A stretch of 64,000 bases of DNA, taken from Scatophagus argus. Lineage: Eukaryota; Chordata; Actinopteri; Scatophagidae. The notes under the pieces were generated by a model, which did not search any database, was not told the origin of the DNA, and worked only from the letters and a program-made list of their open reading frames with translations. Made by a program: the position numbers and the translations under genes. Positions 1-14,900 of the stretch are shown here, piece by piece. Location: contig NC_058513.1 in assembly GCF_020382885.2 (NCBI RefSeq), forward strand, positions 5,657,408 to 5,721,407, written 5' to 3'. Numbering within the stretch: the stretch's first letter is position 1; every line of letters starts with the position of its first letter.

Positions 1-1338
1 TGCAATAACCTACTAAATAATGTTTTCAAAATTCATAAGAACTGTATTTTTATTTTCATAAATATAAATAAAAGCAAACTGGAAAATTTAAAAACATTGA
101 CTGAAAGTCTTAAGTTAAGTTTATATTCTATTAAGCATATTAACAGTCATACATTCACACGTGATCTGTAAGCAAATTTCACTATTTTTCAGGCTTAATA
201 TATTTAATTATGACTCATATTAAGTCTGCAAAAAATCAAGATATCCAATGTGCATGATAATTTCATGCTATTTTACTGCTGGTGACAGTAATGCCTTCAG
301 TAAGGACGGTAAGGAAGAAAACAATAAAACAATTTATAGGGCACCTTTAAGTTGACTGTTAAATTATGTAGACATGGTGAGGCACATGGGTGCTCAGGGT
401 GGACTTGGGCTCTGAACTTCATGCCCTGTATTTGTGTGACAATGGACTAAGGAAACACCAGCAGAAGCATGCATTAAACCCTATTTTCACAACTTCAACT
501 CATTTTAGAGCATGGATGAATTTCTGCCAGATCAGTTGTTGTTTCATGTGTAGTATGGGAAGGGTCATGCTGAACTAAATGCTGCTGCATGATCAACGAT
601 GTGGCTCTCTGGTAGCTGACCAGTTGATATCTGGCAGGTCATAAATTTCGGTATGCAATTCAAGAGTTTGTGTTGTAGTTAAAACTACAATATAAAACTC
701 CATATTTTTCTTTCATTTTTGCACAAAGTAACAGTGTCTTTATCTTTTTGTCAACATTATGGCTGTTGGTCCTGTTTGAATAAACATCATTGGACCTGAC
801 ACTAGTCAAAACTAACTGGGGGTTCCTGCGCTTCACTCAGTGTGAGCTCCGCATCGAGGCCAGTCCATTGATCTGTACAGTATGGCTATGCTGAAATCCG
901 ATTAAAACATGGAATGTGAGCTAACACAACACACAGGATTAATGAAAGTATTTCTTATTGACAAATACTCTTGCTGTGTTCTTTCTATTTATGGCTATAC
1001 TATACTATTTCTCAAATGGACTCCAGTATGGGAGACTCAGCACAAAAGCACTATCCCAGATGTATGCATCAAGCTCTTTGATTGCTGTCCATAGGACACG
1101 GGATCCAAATGACCGTGGATCCGATGGCTTTCCAGTGGCTTTATGACTTGAGATCTTAATAAAGTGTCTGAATGAGTTTCCAGTGCTTTCATTCACCCTT
1201 ATTCTCTTCACTGGGGAAAAGAAAGCCCTCTGTGAGTGCTGTGAGGATCTGTGTTGAAGAGCTTTGCAGGTTTTTTGCCTTTGAAGGATCTGTGCAGCAG
1301 GGATTTTCCCACTACAATTCATCACTGTCTGTCTTTTC

Positions 1339-1372
1339 TGTGTGTGTGTGTGTGTGTGTGGGTGGGTGGGTG
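1339..1372. repeat. (TG)n microsatellite with GGGT-rich tail
   Basis: About eleven TG dinucleotides are followed directly by GGGTGGGTGGG-type sequence. It is a simple-sequence repeat with no gene around it. Confidence 0.9.
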
Positions 1373-3219
1373 TGCCACAGGCCTTTGCTGCTATTAGTGT
1401 GGATATTGCCCTCTCTTTGAGGTGGTGATCTGTTTCGTTTAAATAGGTGAGAAGTTGGATTAGTTCTGAATCTACTCCACACATTGTAGTATTCGCTTTC
1501 CCACAGGGCGCTGCAGTTCATCATGCAGCGGACCACCATTTCCCTGGAAATGTGGTGGGTCTGCATGTGTGCTTTTAAAGAACTCCCGGGATGACATCAC
1601 GCTGGGAACGTGGACAGCCTAGTCACCAAGAAGTTACACAGCTGTCATGTAAACAAAAAAGGTCAGAGTTTGATTAGCCTGTGAATGCAGTGAAAGATTT
1701 AGCGGCTGAAGAGCCAGAAATTTCCCTCAGGAGTTTGTGGAGACTCAGACAAAGCTAAAATGAGACTGAACATGGACTTACAGTTGTACAATTAAGGAAA
1801 AACTAAAAGTTACATGGCATGATAGCTCAAAACTTTATAGCCCCTAATTGGTTTGTGGCAAGGCACAAGGAACAACATGCAAAGTAAAGAAATAAAAATG
1901 AAATGAGGTGTCTGTGTTTATTGGGCAAACAGAGTTTGACAGTACATTCCACAAGTATTGAGTCTCATGTAATTATTTAAATGGGAGGGTTTTTCTCCAG
2001 ACATTGTTGACAATTTAAAATCTTGGGGCTTGCTTCAGGTCCGGCATGTCCCCTCTTAAACACTGGAGTACCCCTCCACAAAGTACTTTGCCAGGGAACC
2101 TCAGATGCTTTCATGTACTTAAGTCATGTCTTTCACATTAACCTTAATTGGTGTGTGCAAGCACAAGAAACAACAAACCCTCCCTGAGTTCTGCAGAGAC
2201 AGCTTAGGCCCGAGGGGAAGAATATACCCATAAAATAGCTGTGACAAGAGAAGACGTGAGAGGATGAAACCGGCTTCTCCTCTGCAAAACAATGTGTTGT
2301 GAAGACCTGATCACAAAACTCTGCAGAGGTGCTAGCATGTTTGGGATGATAGCTGTACATGCAGTAGTTATAAGGTGCATCCAGAAATTAAACAAACATC
2401 TTAATACATTGTACGTTACCTCATGTGGACAAAAAAACAAAAGCAAAAGACATACAGGACTTCAGGGGCTCTGTACTCTCCACCAACTGCTGTCACCAGA
2501 AACATTTAAGATCAGCATCGTCTTCCTGTTCTATGATTATGAAAGAGTTTCCTTAAAATTCAACCACAATGGATTACACTGTAGAGGTTCTTGGTCTGCT
2601 GGCAGGCTTCAATCTAAATTTGGTCCAGTATATAGATTCCAGTGAACGTTTAATTATGTACTGATCTGTTGACCCACTGAAATAATAACGTCACAAGTCA
2701 CCACAGTGTATACCAAACAGACAAACACCAATCAAGACCAGCAAGCGTGTTAAAAGGTTACAAATACACAAAAAGAGATAAATGAGCAAAATCCACCTCC
2801 ACATGTTTTTCTTCACATTTTTTTTCTTTTCTTGTCACAAAACAAGTCTTTTGTCCCTAGAAAAGCAACGTCCTTTGTTTGTTAAAAGGAGACAAAACTG
2901 CACTGTTTGAAAATCCGATGTATCACAAGGTGATTTCTACATGACTATGGATGATACGGATGCTCATTCATGTTCTTTTGTGGGCATGTGGATTTTTAGC
3001 ATAATAGAATAGAATATTTACCCAAGTATGACATGAATTGTCATTATGTGTTATAAAGACATTTATGATGATCAGTCTTGGCTTTTTCTCTAGCTAGCAC
3101 CATCAGCCTGATGACATTTTTGACTTTTATTCAAATGTTTAGAGCGTGACTTTTCATCCAGCGTTGTCATTAGGTAAAATCCTTCATTTGTCAAGTTTAT
3201 GACAAAAAACTAATGACAT

Positions 3220-3450
3220 AAATCCCATCATCTACAGCTTTTAGCTTTTCAATTAGCATATGTAGACACTCTACCACATCAAACTCAGACGGTGGACGTG
3301 GTAAACATTAAACATGCTAAATATCGGCATGTTAGCATTGTCGTGATGTCAGCATGATATCCATTAGCATTTAGCTCAAAGCATCACTATGCCAAAGTAC
3401 AGATTCGCAAGGCTACTACCATGACTGAAAGCTATTTTCTTATTTTAAAC
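3220..3450 (+). repeat. Dispersed teleost repeat, 5' part (attagcatttagctcaaagc type)
   Basis: The stretch contains the cadence of 'gctaa/catgttagcattg' followed by 'attagcatttagctcaaagc', which is common across many teleost genomes. Related but differently truncated copies lie near 31,790-32,215 and 51,130-51,470. I recognise the family by its sequence but cannot give a reliable Repbase name. It has no coding capacity. Confidence 0.6.
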
Positions 3451-3529
3451 TATAGAAAAAACAACAGAGAGACTGCTCCTAACAAGATCTGGGGATTATC
3501 ATGAGTAAACGTGTCACAACGTCTGGAAA

Positions 3530-3730
3530 GAGACATTGCTGCTGAATTTTTCAGATGAATTTTATAGGCGCTTTGAGAACAACAAGCGAAGTGCCCTGTT
3601 GTTCCATTGTATTCAAGAGATGGTAGAGCTAATATCTCCAAACCTGATTAACTCAAATCAAAATAATCTAGCTGGATAAATAGTGTTAAAAGTAAAAGGA
3701 AAATATGTATGATGAACCAACCCTTTAATC
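3530..3730 (+). repeat. Dispersed repeat, copy A of a pair
   Basis: This segment carries the series 'cgctttgag', 'gaagtgcc', 'gttccattgtattc', 'gctaatatctccaaa'. The same series in the same order and orientation recurs near 58,140-58,330 inside intron 1-2 territory of the antxr gene. Divergence between the copies suggests an old interspersed element. It ends near 'gatgaaccaaccctttaat', resembling the 'gtgaac...ccctttaa' ends of such elements. Confidence 0.55.
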
Positions 3731-6700
3731 TGTCAGAGATTGCATTAAATGGCCAGGAGACAAATTAGTTGAATATATTTCTTTTGCCTTTATTTTTCTA
3801 TTTTTCGTTTATTTTCCTTTATTTTTACAGAATTTGTATTGTGCAGGCTTCATCGGTTGCAGCATACAGTCAGTATACAGAAATCTGACAGCCAGTTTAA
3901 TGTGTTTGTATAGTTCTTGGGAAAGCATGAGTGGGGCAGGTTAGTTAAGTGTTTGATTCACACCTTCAAACACCCCCACAATACTGTATACATACTGTAT
4001 ATATAGTCACACACTGATCCCCCTCCTGGCCATTCCTGGCGTCAGTTGAAGCACTACATGTGAGACACCCGTCATTAAGTTTGTGTGTGTGTGAATTTTG
4101 ACTGGCCCCTCTCCTCGCTTATTAAACATTTATAGGAGGGCAACTACTCTGATGTATAAGTTGCCTTAGCTTGCGTTTTCTATGAGGCCGCCATCCTGTG
4201 GTGATCGCACAGGGAAAGTGTTTCGGTCTACTAACAAAGAACCACTGTTCGACACATTATGATACCGAACTATGTAGAAAAGCAGTTGTCTCTGCATGTG
4301 CAACTGCATATCACAGTTCTTTACTGAGTGTGAAAACGGTAAAAACAATATCTGCAAAGGATATAAATACAGGATGTTACAATTAACAAAAATACTGGGT
4401 AACCATGACATCATTTTTCAGTGTTAAACAGTATAAAATAGCTTATACTATGATTTATGGGCTTCCAAACATTGTGACACTGATATGTCAATACTGAGAA
4501 CCTGCAGCTGCATTCAGGACAGCAGCCAGAATTTATTTAATGTGACTTTTTGAACACTATAAAAGCTGAAGTCTAGTTTTTAATGTAAATAAAGCATGAT
4601 CAAGTGTATTACACAATGGAATATAATTAAACATGTGATCAAATATGGCATCTGTGACCATTTTCAGCAAATCAGCAACACAACCTATAAGGCTATGTTC
4701 ATCACAGGAAACAGACTGTTAACGTCTACATTTCAAAATAAAAGTTGATGCTGTCAGTGAGCCATAATTTTGAAGATCTTTTCCACATTTGATTTCCACC
4801 TGAATTGAAAATTAGTTAAGTACAGTCACAGCAAACATCCAACAAAACTGCCCCAGACTCAGCTCAGAAAAGGGATGGGATCTGATGTTGTGTGAGTACA
4901 ATGTAGCTAACACATACATAGTGAGCAGAGTGTGAAGCTTCAGTTCACGGTGTCTAAGTGTGATTGAATGTTATTAATGACTTCTTCATTTTTAAATACA
5001 GCATGTCAGGGTTCATAATATCTGACCATGCACATCCACTGTGACCTCTGCATCTCCCCAGATACAGAGGACATGACTTCACAAGTCCTCACATGACCAA
5101 ATGCAAGTCTGCATCTAATCCAAAACAGACCATCTGTTTGGATTTTGGATTGGTTTGGATCGCTTGTACCTAAAATATATCAATAAAAAAATGAAAAAAG
5201 AAAGGGAAAGGGAACCAATGATTAAGATGATTATGGCACACCATATGATCAGAGGGGTAATCAGACTCACAGATGCAAGACCTGCTGCACTAGTATGGGA
5301 CCCTACCCAGTATGACTCAATATAATTTGGACCTGACACAACCACGTGTCAACAACGTGCGTGACTGCAGGAACTGAGTGGACATACGAAGATCACCGTG
5401 TCATCAGTGCAGCTCTGCTTTCATGGCATGTGTGGCATGTGTTTGCCAACAGCTCTTTCTTGCATTGCTTTCTGATATTTGCACCAAAATATCTCCCAGT
5501 TTATATAATCATAACTGGTCAGAGCTTAACTGTTTGGCTTGTTCTTCCTTGCCCTCAAGAACAACAAAAGACTTGTGAAGCAACTTAAAGAGGTGGGAAG
5601 CTCTTAAAACTCCTGGCACACATACCTGTTGCTTATTTACCCTCTCTTTAATTTAAAAATAATAAAAATGGTTCAAAACTAGAGAAAGAAGCCTTTCTTA
5701 CAGCTTGTCTGCCTCACAAGTCATTCTCAAGCCAGCAGGGTTACAGAGGTTGGATCTTTTAAATCCTTTTGCTTTGGAGCTAATCTTCCATTCCATATTT
5801 GAAGCCAAAAAAACATTTTAGGCGATGTAATTATTCAGCCTTTACAATGCCTTCAGCCTCCCCTGCCTGTCTACCTGGCTGGCTCCCCGTGTAGGGTTAT
5901 TTGCTCAGCTACCAATTGCTTGTAAAAATAAAAATAAAAGATCAGCTTCTGAAACAGAACAACTCGTTACTTCTTGTAATCAAGTTCAGATTTGGTTTAT
6001 CCATCGACTGCAGTTTTTCTTTAAAACCTGCCTGGTTCATTTTCCTCTGATTTAGATGCTGACAGTGCTGACTGTCTGAAATATTACAGTGTGAGTAGAG
6101 TACAGGGACGAATAAAGAACTTATTAATAACAGACAAAAAAATATAGCCGGATGGCTTAGCTGCACATTCAGAAATCTTGGCAAATGACAGCTGTTACAA
6201 ATTAATGTACAAAACTGTCTGAATTGAAATTTTAACAAGCGTGCATAAACTATGGATGTCTAGATATGCAGAGTTTGATTATCAGCTTACACAAAAGTCT
6301 ACACATGTATAAGTTATATCCAGGTGAATTTGCAAGCACACAGACACAAATACTTACACTGGCTTTTCTGTGTTCCAACTCTGTTGAGGCCTGAGACAGT
6401 CAATTATGTAATTACTGTGATTATAAAATTGTCTCTGTGAACGTATAATACAGATCTAAGGCTCCAAATGCCGGTGCTGACCAGAGTGGACAGGTTTCAT
6501 TTCAAATTAAAACATAACATTTAATAGCATAATAACATAGTTTTCTGGAGAAAAAACAAGGTTGAAGGTTAAACTTTTATCATCTTTGAGCAAACAATGG
6601 TGTGTTGAAATTCAAATAGCTCTCTCTTTGAAATTTCCAAGTCTAATAAGTCTGAGTGGAAATGGCAATATTAACACAAATCTTTGTGAATACCAAGAGC

Positions 6701-9302
6701 TGATGATGAAATCAACACATGAAGGTCTGGAAAAGTGTGGAATTTTACCATCTAACCCAGAAACCCTGCTTTTCCCTTTAACATCTCCTGTTCCTCTCAT
6801 CGATGTCATTTTTCATTCTTTTCCCCCTCTTCAACACAGTCGCATACATACAGTTTTGTTATCAGTTCAAAGCACAAAGAGAGGTCAGTGAGGGAGCATG
6901 TCAGTCAGACAAGTTGTCATCCAAATGATGACAAATTGGCGCCTCTCCACTCACTTCCCAATCAAGTCCAGACCTGGTTTTCATGCACACACAATTCCTG
7001 TAAATGGAGATCGATGGCACTCAGGTGAAGCTGAGTCCCTGAGCTCAGTCACACACAGTCAGCACTCTGTCTCTGTCTTATAGACTTATGAGCTGCTTAG
7101 AGTCAAATAACTTTATCTATATCTGGCTTTCAGTGGAGAGTTTTAGGGTTCCTCAATGATCCAAATGCACTTGCACTGACACCTGGAAGAAAAGAAAACT
7201 GTCATATTTGAGCATATTGTACATAGCTGCTGTTGGCGTCAGGCTTCCTCCCACCTCATTCAGCACAGAGAAAGTATGATGGAGGGGGAGCCTTCACCTG
7301 TTTCTGATCTCGACTCAGCTACTAACCCTGACGCCTCTCCAATGGGCTTGTTTCCAGGGAGACAAACATCATGTAACTCAGCACCATGAGTCTTGCAATA
7401 ACATTGTCTTTATCGTCAGCGATGGATGGAATTTTCTCAGTTCACGTTTTGAAGCTGGGGGAATATGCAGAAATGCTTTTCCTCCTGGTAAAGCGGAACC
7501 TTAATCTATCTTCTTCTCTATCTTTGGCCACTTCACTCATGCAGGCTATGTTTAGTTTGCAACTTCACACTGAGCCAGTTGCTTGTGTTTCATATTCAGA
7601 GCATATTAATGTGCATTTCAGAACTTCAGTGAACAAATTCATATTTTGGTGGAGATAAAAATTATTTTTGTGCAAAAACAATGTGTGTTTGAATGAGGCA
7701 AGTAAAGCATACACAGTAAGCCTGGATGAGATCATCTGACTGTTCAGTACTTTAGTCCATGACAAATCATACTATGACAAGCTACACAAATGTGGGCTTT
7801 AGTGGGGTTGAACAAGCACTGCGGTTGAAATGAGCGTTCACGACAAATAATGTACTTTTTACAAGTATCATCAATATTCCTGCTTGTGATGAAGGAAAAT
7901 ACTCTTAGCTGACTGAGGATTAGTCATTCAAGTTCATACAAAAGTGTTCTATATATAGTTCTCTTACTGTTGTGAGCATAAACATTGATCTGAAGCTCAG
8001 TTCTGAGGATGCTCTGTAAAAGGTTTCCTCTGATCAACCCATATCAATTTCAGGCTTAAAATAATTCAGAATTGAAGTTACTCAAATGATGAAGGAAAAC
8101 ATAGAAAACTGACTGAAGTTTGGTAAAATCTGTTATCCTGTATTGATTACCATTAGTGAATCTATAAACCAATCACAACAGAGAAGATAGAAATAAAGGG
8201 GATAAAGTGTAAAGTATCAGGGAAATGTTAATTTTACACACTTCATAAGTTGAATTTTCTTTCTGAGTTGTCAGCTTCTCTTTATTATTGTTTTCTCCTG
8301 TAGAACCCACACAGATCCATAAAGTTTAATGTTCTGTCACTGAATAAATGCTACCTTTGACTACCTTTCCACCTCTGCTCCTGTGACCTCTTTGAACTGC
8401 GTATTGAGTGAGTCTAAAGTTTGAACTTGAAATACGCTGACTTTATTCACACAGGACAAATGGAGAACAAAGGCTTCAACAAGGGCTCCTGTTGTGAAGT
8501 GGGCGAATCCCAGAGTGAAGCTTTTGCTCTGATTCATTGCCATCAATACATTCATTCCCATTTGGTCAAAAAGTCATTTGGGGTGGGAGGGGTGTTAGTG
8601 GGGTGTTAGTAGGGGCAGAGGTGAAATCCAGGCTTTAAGGCAAAACCACAAGGTTTGCATAAAAAACAACGCTGGACCTCAAATGGCAAATGTGGACAAA
8701 AGAGCCTGACTCATATTCTTTTCTTTACCACAAGCTCCCTCCAGACAGGGTTCCGCCAAGTCCCAAATTTACATTGATTTAGAAACAACAGAAGCCTTTT
8801 GTCTCAGAGGGTTCGGACCTTTTTTTCTTCCTTTCTCTCAGCCCTTTAGTCACTTGGCTCCACCTCATGTTATTTTTCCACGCATAAAACTTTCATGATG
8901 AAATAAAGCAGAGGGCACACGGTGGCGGGGACGAGGTTGCTCGCTAAGCTGCTGTCACTCATGACCCTGTCAGGCTGATGAGATGAGGCCGAGCTGTCTG
9001 TCTCTGTCTTTTCCTGGCTCATATTGTGTGTCTCAAGTCTGTGTCTTTCCTCTGCGTCTCTCTTCACTTTTCCTTCAATTTCTTTGTTTTGCTAACATCT
9101 CTATTTCTGTCTCTTTACCTTTCTGCTTATCTCCTCTCTTTTACAACAGGCAGTATAACTTTCTACCCCCATCCCCCAATTTCATTTAAACTCAATTAGC
9201 AAACCTTTTGATTGGCTCACAAGCCTGAAAATCAATCTTGCTGACGAGTCAGAAACACTCCTGTCATCTGTATCATTCTTGTTCTCATCTTCCCCCCTCC
9301 AG

Positions 9303-9322
9303 ACACACACACACACACACAC
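9303..9322. repeat. (AC)10 microsatellite
   Basis: Ten uninterrupted AC units lie in gene-free sequence. Confidence 0.9.
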
Positions 9323-11699
9323 AGGCTCAGGTTCCCTCAGATGTTGGGTTTTGGGATTCCTTCTGGACGTCTGATGAAGAAGTGTGTCTGGGTCATTTCC
9401 ACAAGGATGTTGGTTTTGCCCGCTAAGAGTCACTTTAACGTTGATATCTGATATTCATATTTTGTCATTTCTGATGTTTTTCTAAGCCCCTTCTACCTGT
9501 CCTCATAAATACGGATAAACTGTGGAGTTCATGTAGCAGCAGCAGACACTGATGGCTGCTGGTGTGCCTGACACACATTTATATCTTTAGTTTTGTGACT
9601 ATTTATGGCAGGGAAACTGAATTCAATCCTCTGCATCAATTACAGTAAGCTTTTCTTTTTTCTTTTTTAACCTATGAAAAAGATGATTAAAATGAAGTGT
9701 TTTTAGGTGCCCCTCAGCTAAGACACCAGCAGCGTGTGAAATTCTGACACACGCGTCAAGCAACCACACATCCCTTGTTAATAATTTTACATAAATAACC
9801 CATCAAATGGCTAAATGTATGAGTATGTGAATTTAAATGAACACCACATGGCGCATCAAAATTAAAAGCTTGAACTTGTTCAGTGGTAAGAGGTTCACTC
9901 TGAGCATGTGACAGCGCAGACATAAAGGTTAAATACAAAATGACATGCTCAGAGGTGTTTGGCGGACAGCAGCAGCCTGACTTCACTTCTAAACACATGG
10001 ACAGAAAAACAGACTGACTGACAGGAAGCATGAAGGAAGAAAAGGAAAAAAGTGGGCTCTGAGCTGGGACTTCCTCTGTGTTATTTGATGAAAGGGGGGA
10101 CAAAGAAAGGAAACAGACAGGGAGAGTTCACTGTGATTTGATAAACGCACCAGTCATAGTTGTACAATCACATCACACTACATTTGGAATATTTGATGTC
10201 AGAAGTTCAGGACTGGGTCATACGATCATTAACAGCAACCTGAGACAGCCTTTAGCAGCATGGTGTGTGGTGGGAGAGTGTGATTCTAGAAATAATTCAG
10301 TCTGAACCAGAAATCTCAATTGAAGTTAGTGCTGGCTTATTGACAAGATTATCTGTGCATAACCAGTGTGAATGTGTATGCCATTTAGTGTGTTACTATA
10401 GAAATATGGGGTGATTTGTGTCAGTGAAAGCGGAGACCAAAGTCAAAAGATACTGCAGGAACAACAGTTCTGTCTGGCTTTTGTCGGTATGATTGTGGTG
10501 CAGAAGATGAAGCACAGTCCAGTCTTTTGAGTAACAGCGATACATAAACTGAATCAAGTTCTTCTCCAGACCAGAAGGCACTTGGAGTGAACCAAGACAT
10601 GAAAGCTGCAGACAGGAAAACCAATACAGTGAGTTAAAAGATGCTAAAGCACGGTGCCCAAGAGAGCTCAACACAATGCAAACTTAAGAAAAACACATTT
10701 ACAAGGACAAAACACAAGAAGATTAAGGAAACAAAAACATCATCATGACAACTTTTGCACAAAATGAGCTGCAAATACCAAACAGCTTGGACTTGTTGCT
10801 GTGGTTTGTGAATCAAGTTATTGAAATCAGTCTGCGTCCATGTTGTGGATTTTAAACATGCTGCTCCTCAACTCCTGGCATGCACAGAAAGCAACTACTG
10901 CACACACCCGCATGAGTTCAACAATGTGTCGCTCTTCTCCTGCCTTGTTTCAGCAAGGGATCAATTTGATTCACTGATTTAACTGGTTGAAGTTAGCCTG
11001 CGATAAATGTTGCCGAACAGATGGTTCATCCAATCAAGTGTCAAGTGTTTTTTCCAAATCCTTTGCAGGGTCGACTTCCCACAAGCTGAGGAACAAACCA
11101 TCTGGTGCGTCAGGTTTAATAGTGAGTACCTCAACAAAAACATTGGGCAGAGATCAATGTGCATCAATTGTCAATATGGTTAAAACATAAAGTTAAAAAA
11201 AATCTACAACACAAAAACACAGAAACTAGAAATAAGAGGAAGCAGGCATAGCAGGGAGACAAATATAATATTGCAAACTTGTCTGAGTGAGGAAATAATC
11301 TGAATAGTGGAGTTAGACGCCTGTGGTCCAAGCTCAAGATAGAGATGCTGAGTAACATAATATCACCTCAGACCTTTTGCCCTTGGACAGCAAGAAATCC
11401 CCCAAACCTCAAAAACCACCCAAACTCAAAAAGCTGCTCAACTTACCATTAAACAACTTTAATATAACACCAATTTAGTCTATGTTTATATTGAGAGCTT
11501 TAGTTCCATGAGAACGGACATTTTCACTTTGAGCATTTGAAGTATTAAGTCAGAATTTTCTCAGGAAAAAAGCCAACAGTGGAAGACTGAGCTTGAGTCA
11601 GTGTTCACTGAGAGGACAAAAACCGAAATAATATGTAACTATTTTGACATTAAAGAAGACATATGCAACAGTACACACTGCCAGAGGTAGAGCCATTGC

Positions 11700-11935
11700 A
11701 TGTTTAACTTCTCAAAGGAATACTTTGGCATTTTTATTCACTTTCTTCCCAAGAGTTAGATGAGAAGATTGATAGCACTCTCATGTCTGCACAGTAAAGC
11801 TACCGCTAGTAGTCAGTTAGCTTAGCTTAGCTTAGCACACAAACTGGAAATAAAGAGATAAAGCTAGCTTGGCTCTGTCCAAAGGTAATAAAATTCAAAG
11901 CCTGACAACCTCACAGTTAAGATAAGACTCCAAGA
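11700..11935 (+). repeat. Dispersed teleost repeat (agcttagcttagcaca type)
   Basis: The stretch includes 'gagttagatgagaagattga', 'ctctcatgtctg', a triple 'agctt' run, 'aaactggaaata' and 'tggctctgtccaaaggtaat'. This series is characteristic of a very common teleost interspersed repeat. A second copy in inverted orientation lies near 17,780-17,940. Non-coding. Confidence 0.65.
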
Positions 11936-14900
11936 AATCACTGCTCCCAGCCAAAAATGATTCCAGCACACAACCCCCTGTAACACGCCGTTTTGACACT
12001 TTGCTTTTGTACAGATCCCATTTCAAGATATAGTCTCAATAGTTTAGAACACTGAGTACTCATTGTAAAGAGTTTTACACATTTTTTCAAGCAAATGTGC
12101 TTATATGAATAGTTTGTGATGCAAAATATTTGCATTTTTGTGACGTTCTATTTGTAATTATTAATGTGTAAAGGCCTGAAACATGCTTTCCTTTCTGTTT
12201 CTCCCATCATCCCGCTGGTTTCATTCATTTCTCTGCTATCTGTGCTCTGAGCACCGGCTGCCTCCTTCTCTCTTTCACTCATCAGCTCTCTGAGACAGGA
12301 AGCAATTCACTAACTCCTCTCATCACCACTCCAGTTGTTCCTGTCTCCAGCACTTTGGCAAGCCGTTCTGATAAATACCATGACAATTCATATACAGCGA
12401 GCCCAGCCATACCATATTATCGTCAATATGATGGAGTATGTGAATGTGCAGCACAAATCTTGGGCCCCTGACTGAGCACAGTGCAGTATCCTCTTAAATC
12501 CCTTCAAAAAGCAAGCATTCCCTCATGGATACATGAAAAGAGCCCATTTATAGGCATGAAAAAAAAGCCCGTTTCAACAGACTTTAAGTGAGGCGGCCAA
12601 GGAAAACAATGTGCCTGGCCAGAAAAACTGAAGTCTGTAATGCACCGACTTAATTCCATTCTCTCGCATGAAAAGAGAATAAAAACTTCAGGCCTGGCTG
12701 GAAAACTCGCTGTGTCCGAATTGTGTGCGACTGACGGAGGCACTGACATACAAAGTATCACTCTGCACGAAAATCAACTCGAGGCTAACTCACACCACAG
12801 GCTGCCTCAGTGGGGCCGCAGTACGTCACAGTGATATGACAAGTGATTTATGGACAGCTTAGCCAAAATGCTGAAAACAGGATTGATAGAAAACTTTAGA
12901 GAGAGGGAAGTGAAGAGACACAGAGAGTGAAATTAGCAGGCTGGGAATGGCTGAGAAAGTATACAAAGACAGGGTAATAAAGTGAGGCGGAGAGAGAAAG
13001 ATGGAGAGCGCTTGGTGCCAGTCGTCAGTCCATTTGGTCCATTAATGTGCAGAGTAACGGCCTCACTGACTGAGGGATGATGGGAAAATGGTCCTTCCTG
13101 TAGGGTAGCCCTTGAAATGATGTATAGTTGCGAGGACAGAGCGCAGCGCTTGATGGCCGATTCCTGCTTCCTCTGCTCGTCACAGGCGTAAACAACAGGG
13201 GGCCTTCCTGTAAAGAGAGGGCACTTTGACAATACAGAGACAAAGCAAACTGAAGTGTATGACCTTCATTGTTTTGGTCTGATAACTTTAAATCTGGTCA
13301 GTTCAAATTTTAAGTGTTGCTACTGCCACCTTATTGCACTAATACACAATTTAAAAACTATAAAATACTTAAATACAGTATACGTTTATGCCACAGACAC
13401 CTTAAAATGTATGATCGGTGCTTTTTAACCAAACAAAGCTCAAGTTTTGGGGTTTTTTTTGTCACTGTTGAAGCTAACCTTTAAAGCTGCAGTTGTCAAA
13501 AATATGTTTATATTGACCATTTGGATGAAATAACTTTGTGCAATGAGAAAAGGGTCACATATATTGATAAACCCGCAGACATGCATCACCTATCCTTTTC
13601 CACACCTTTCAGCTCATTGTTTGGGTTTTCCTGCCTGGAACTTGACTGTTCTGATTCATTCCTACCTTGCATGTTCACCTGGAGCACGCAAATGAGCAAG
13701 TATGAGCAAGAGCAAGTAAGAGTTTTAAAAACTACTCGGAGGATGTAGCTGTTAAGCATGTAGCGAATAAACGCTACGCTTTATACGCTTCAACGGGATG
13801 AGAGTCAAAATTTGAGGCAGGAATTTAACTGGCTCAGTGGGCCAGGGTGGGTCCACTCATGCACTTAGCTGGCACAAGTTTGATCATGAAGCTTTTAAAT
13901 GTGATCCATCATGTTGTTGTTGTCTTTCCTTGTTCTTAGCTACAAAAATTCTGCCGGCTTGGAAACTCATGCAACCCTCCAGTAAAACATATAAATCAAA
14001 TACCTCCAAATCCAAATCACTCACAAATCATCTATTTGAAAGTTTAAAAGTGAATTCTCTGATGCCATTGTTGCCTTTGTTCATGCTAAGCCAACAGCAA
14101 AACCTAAATGAACAGTAACTGTAAAAACACAAGACAAAGCCTGGTACTGTTGTATAAATGAACACAATCTAAAATTCATGTGCTCATTTCAGAGGGCAGC
14201 TTTAAGCTCGCCTGGACGGCCATTCTGACAAAACAATAGCACAGTCTGGAGAGAGTTAGGAAGGTGAAGCCAAGAACGAGCACAGGTCTGCTCCTGGAGT
14301 GTGAAATCGACTGCAGCGCCCGGTGCTGCGAACCATTCTCACTGGCAAAGAAAGATATGCAATCATGACTGGCTTTTAAAATACAGCTGTTCCAGAAGCC
14401 TGAGATGTGAATAATAGCTGCAATTTGAGATCGTTGTCAATTTTTCAAATAACTGACAAACACATTGTGGATGATTGTTCTCAGACGGGGGCCTCTGAGG
14501 AGGAATTGCCAAAACAACTCGCTTTGAGAAAATTGCAGTCTTAAAAACACTCTAGGAGAGTGATCATCATTTACTAATGAAAGCTCCTCTCATGGGAGAC
14601 GTTCAGACTCATCTGTCACAAAGTCACAAGCTGACGTTTGGCTCAGAGAGTCTTTATGCCCTCAGCTATAAAGGTTCCCTATGACATGTTTTCTTACGAT
14701 TAGTGAAAATAAGAGCTGAGTGGGAGTCTGTCAAACCTCTCAGTGGAAATCCACAGTTGGATGGCACAGTAAACTTGTTTTTTAAAAGTGTATGTTGTTC
14801 TGTCCGCACGTTTTCAAGCCTTTTTGCGCCTGTCTGTCTTTGGTTTCTGAGTTCAGCACCTATTCTAAGATCAGGTTTCTGACTTTCCTTTTGTGCAAAG

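Noticed and set aside
1005..1484. 159-codon minus-strand frame
   Set aside because: Contains His-Thr repeats from the TG microsatellite and no conserved motif.
5115..5345. Short minus-strand frame encoding a hydrophobic, membrane-like segment
   Set aside because: Only 76 codons, no recognisable family, no splice or poly(A) context; AT-rich DNA often gives Ile/Leu/Phe-rich frames by chance.
13440..14200. Possible further dispersed repeat
   Set aside because: Some phrases look like teleost repeat ends, but I could not find a second copy in the window, so the call is not supported.
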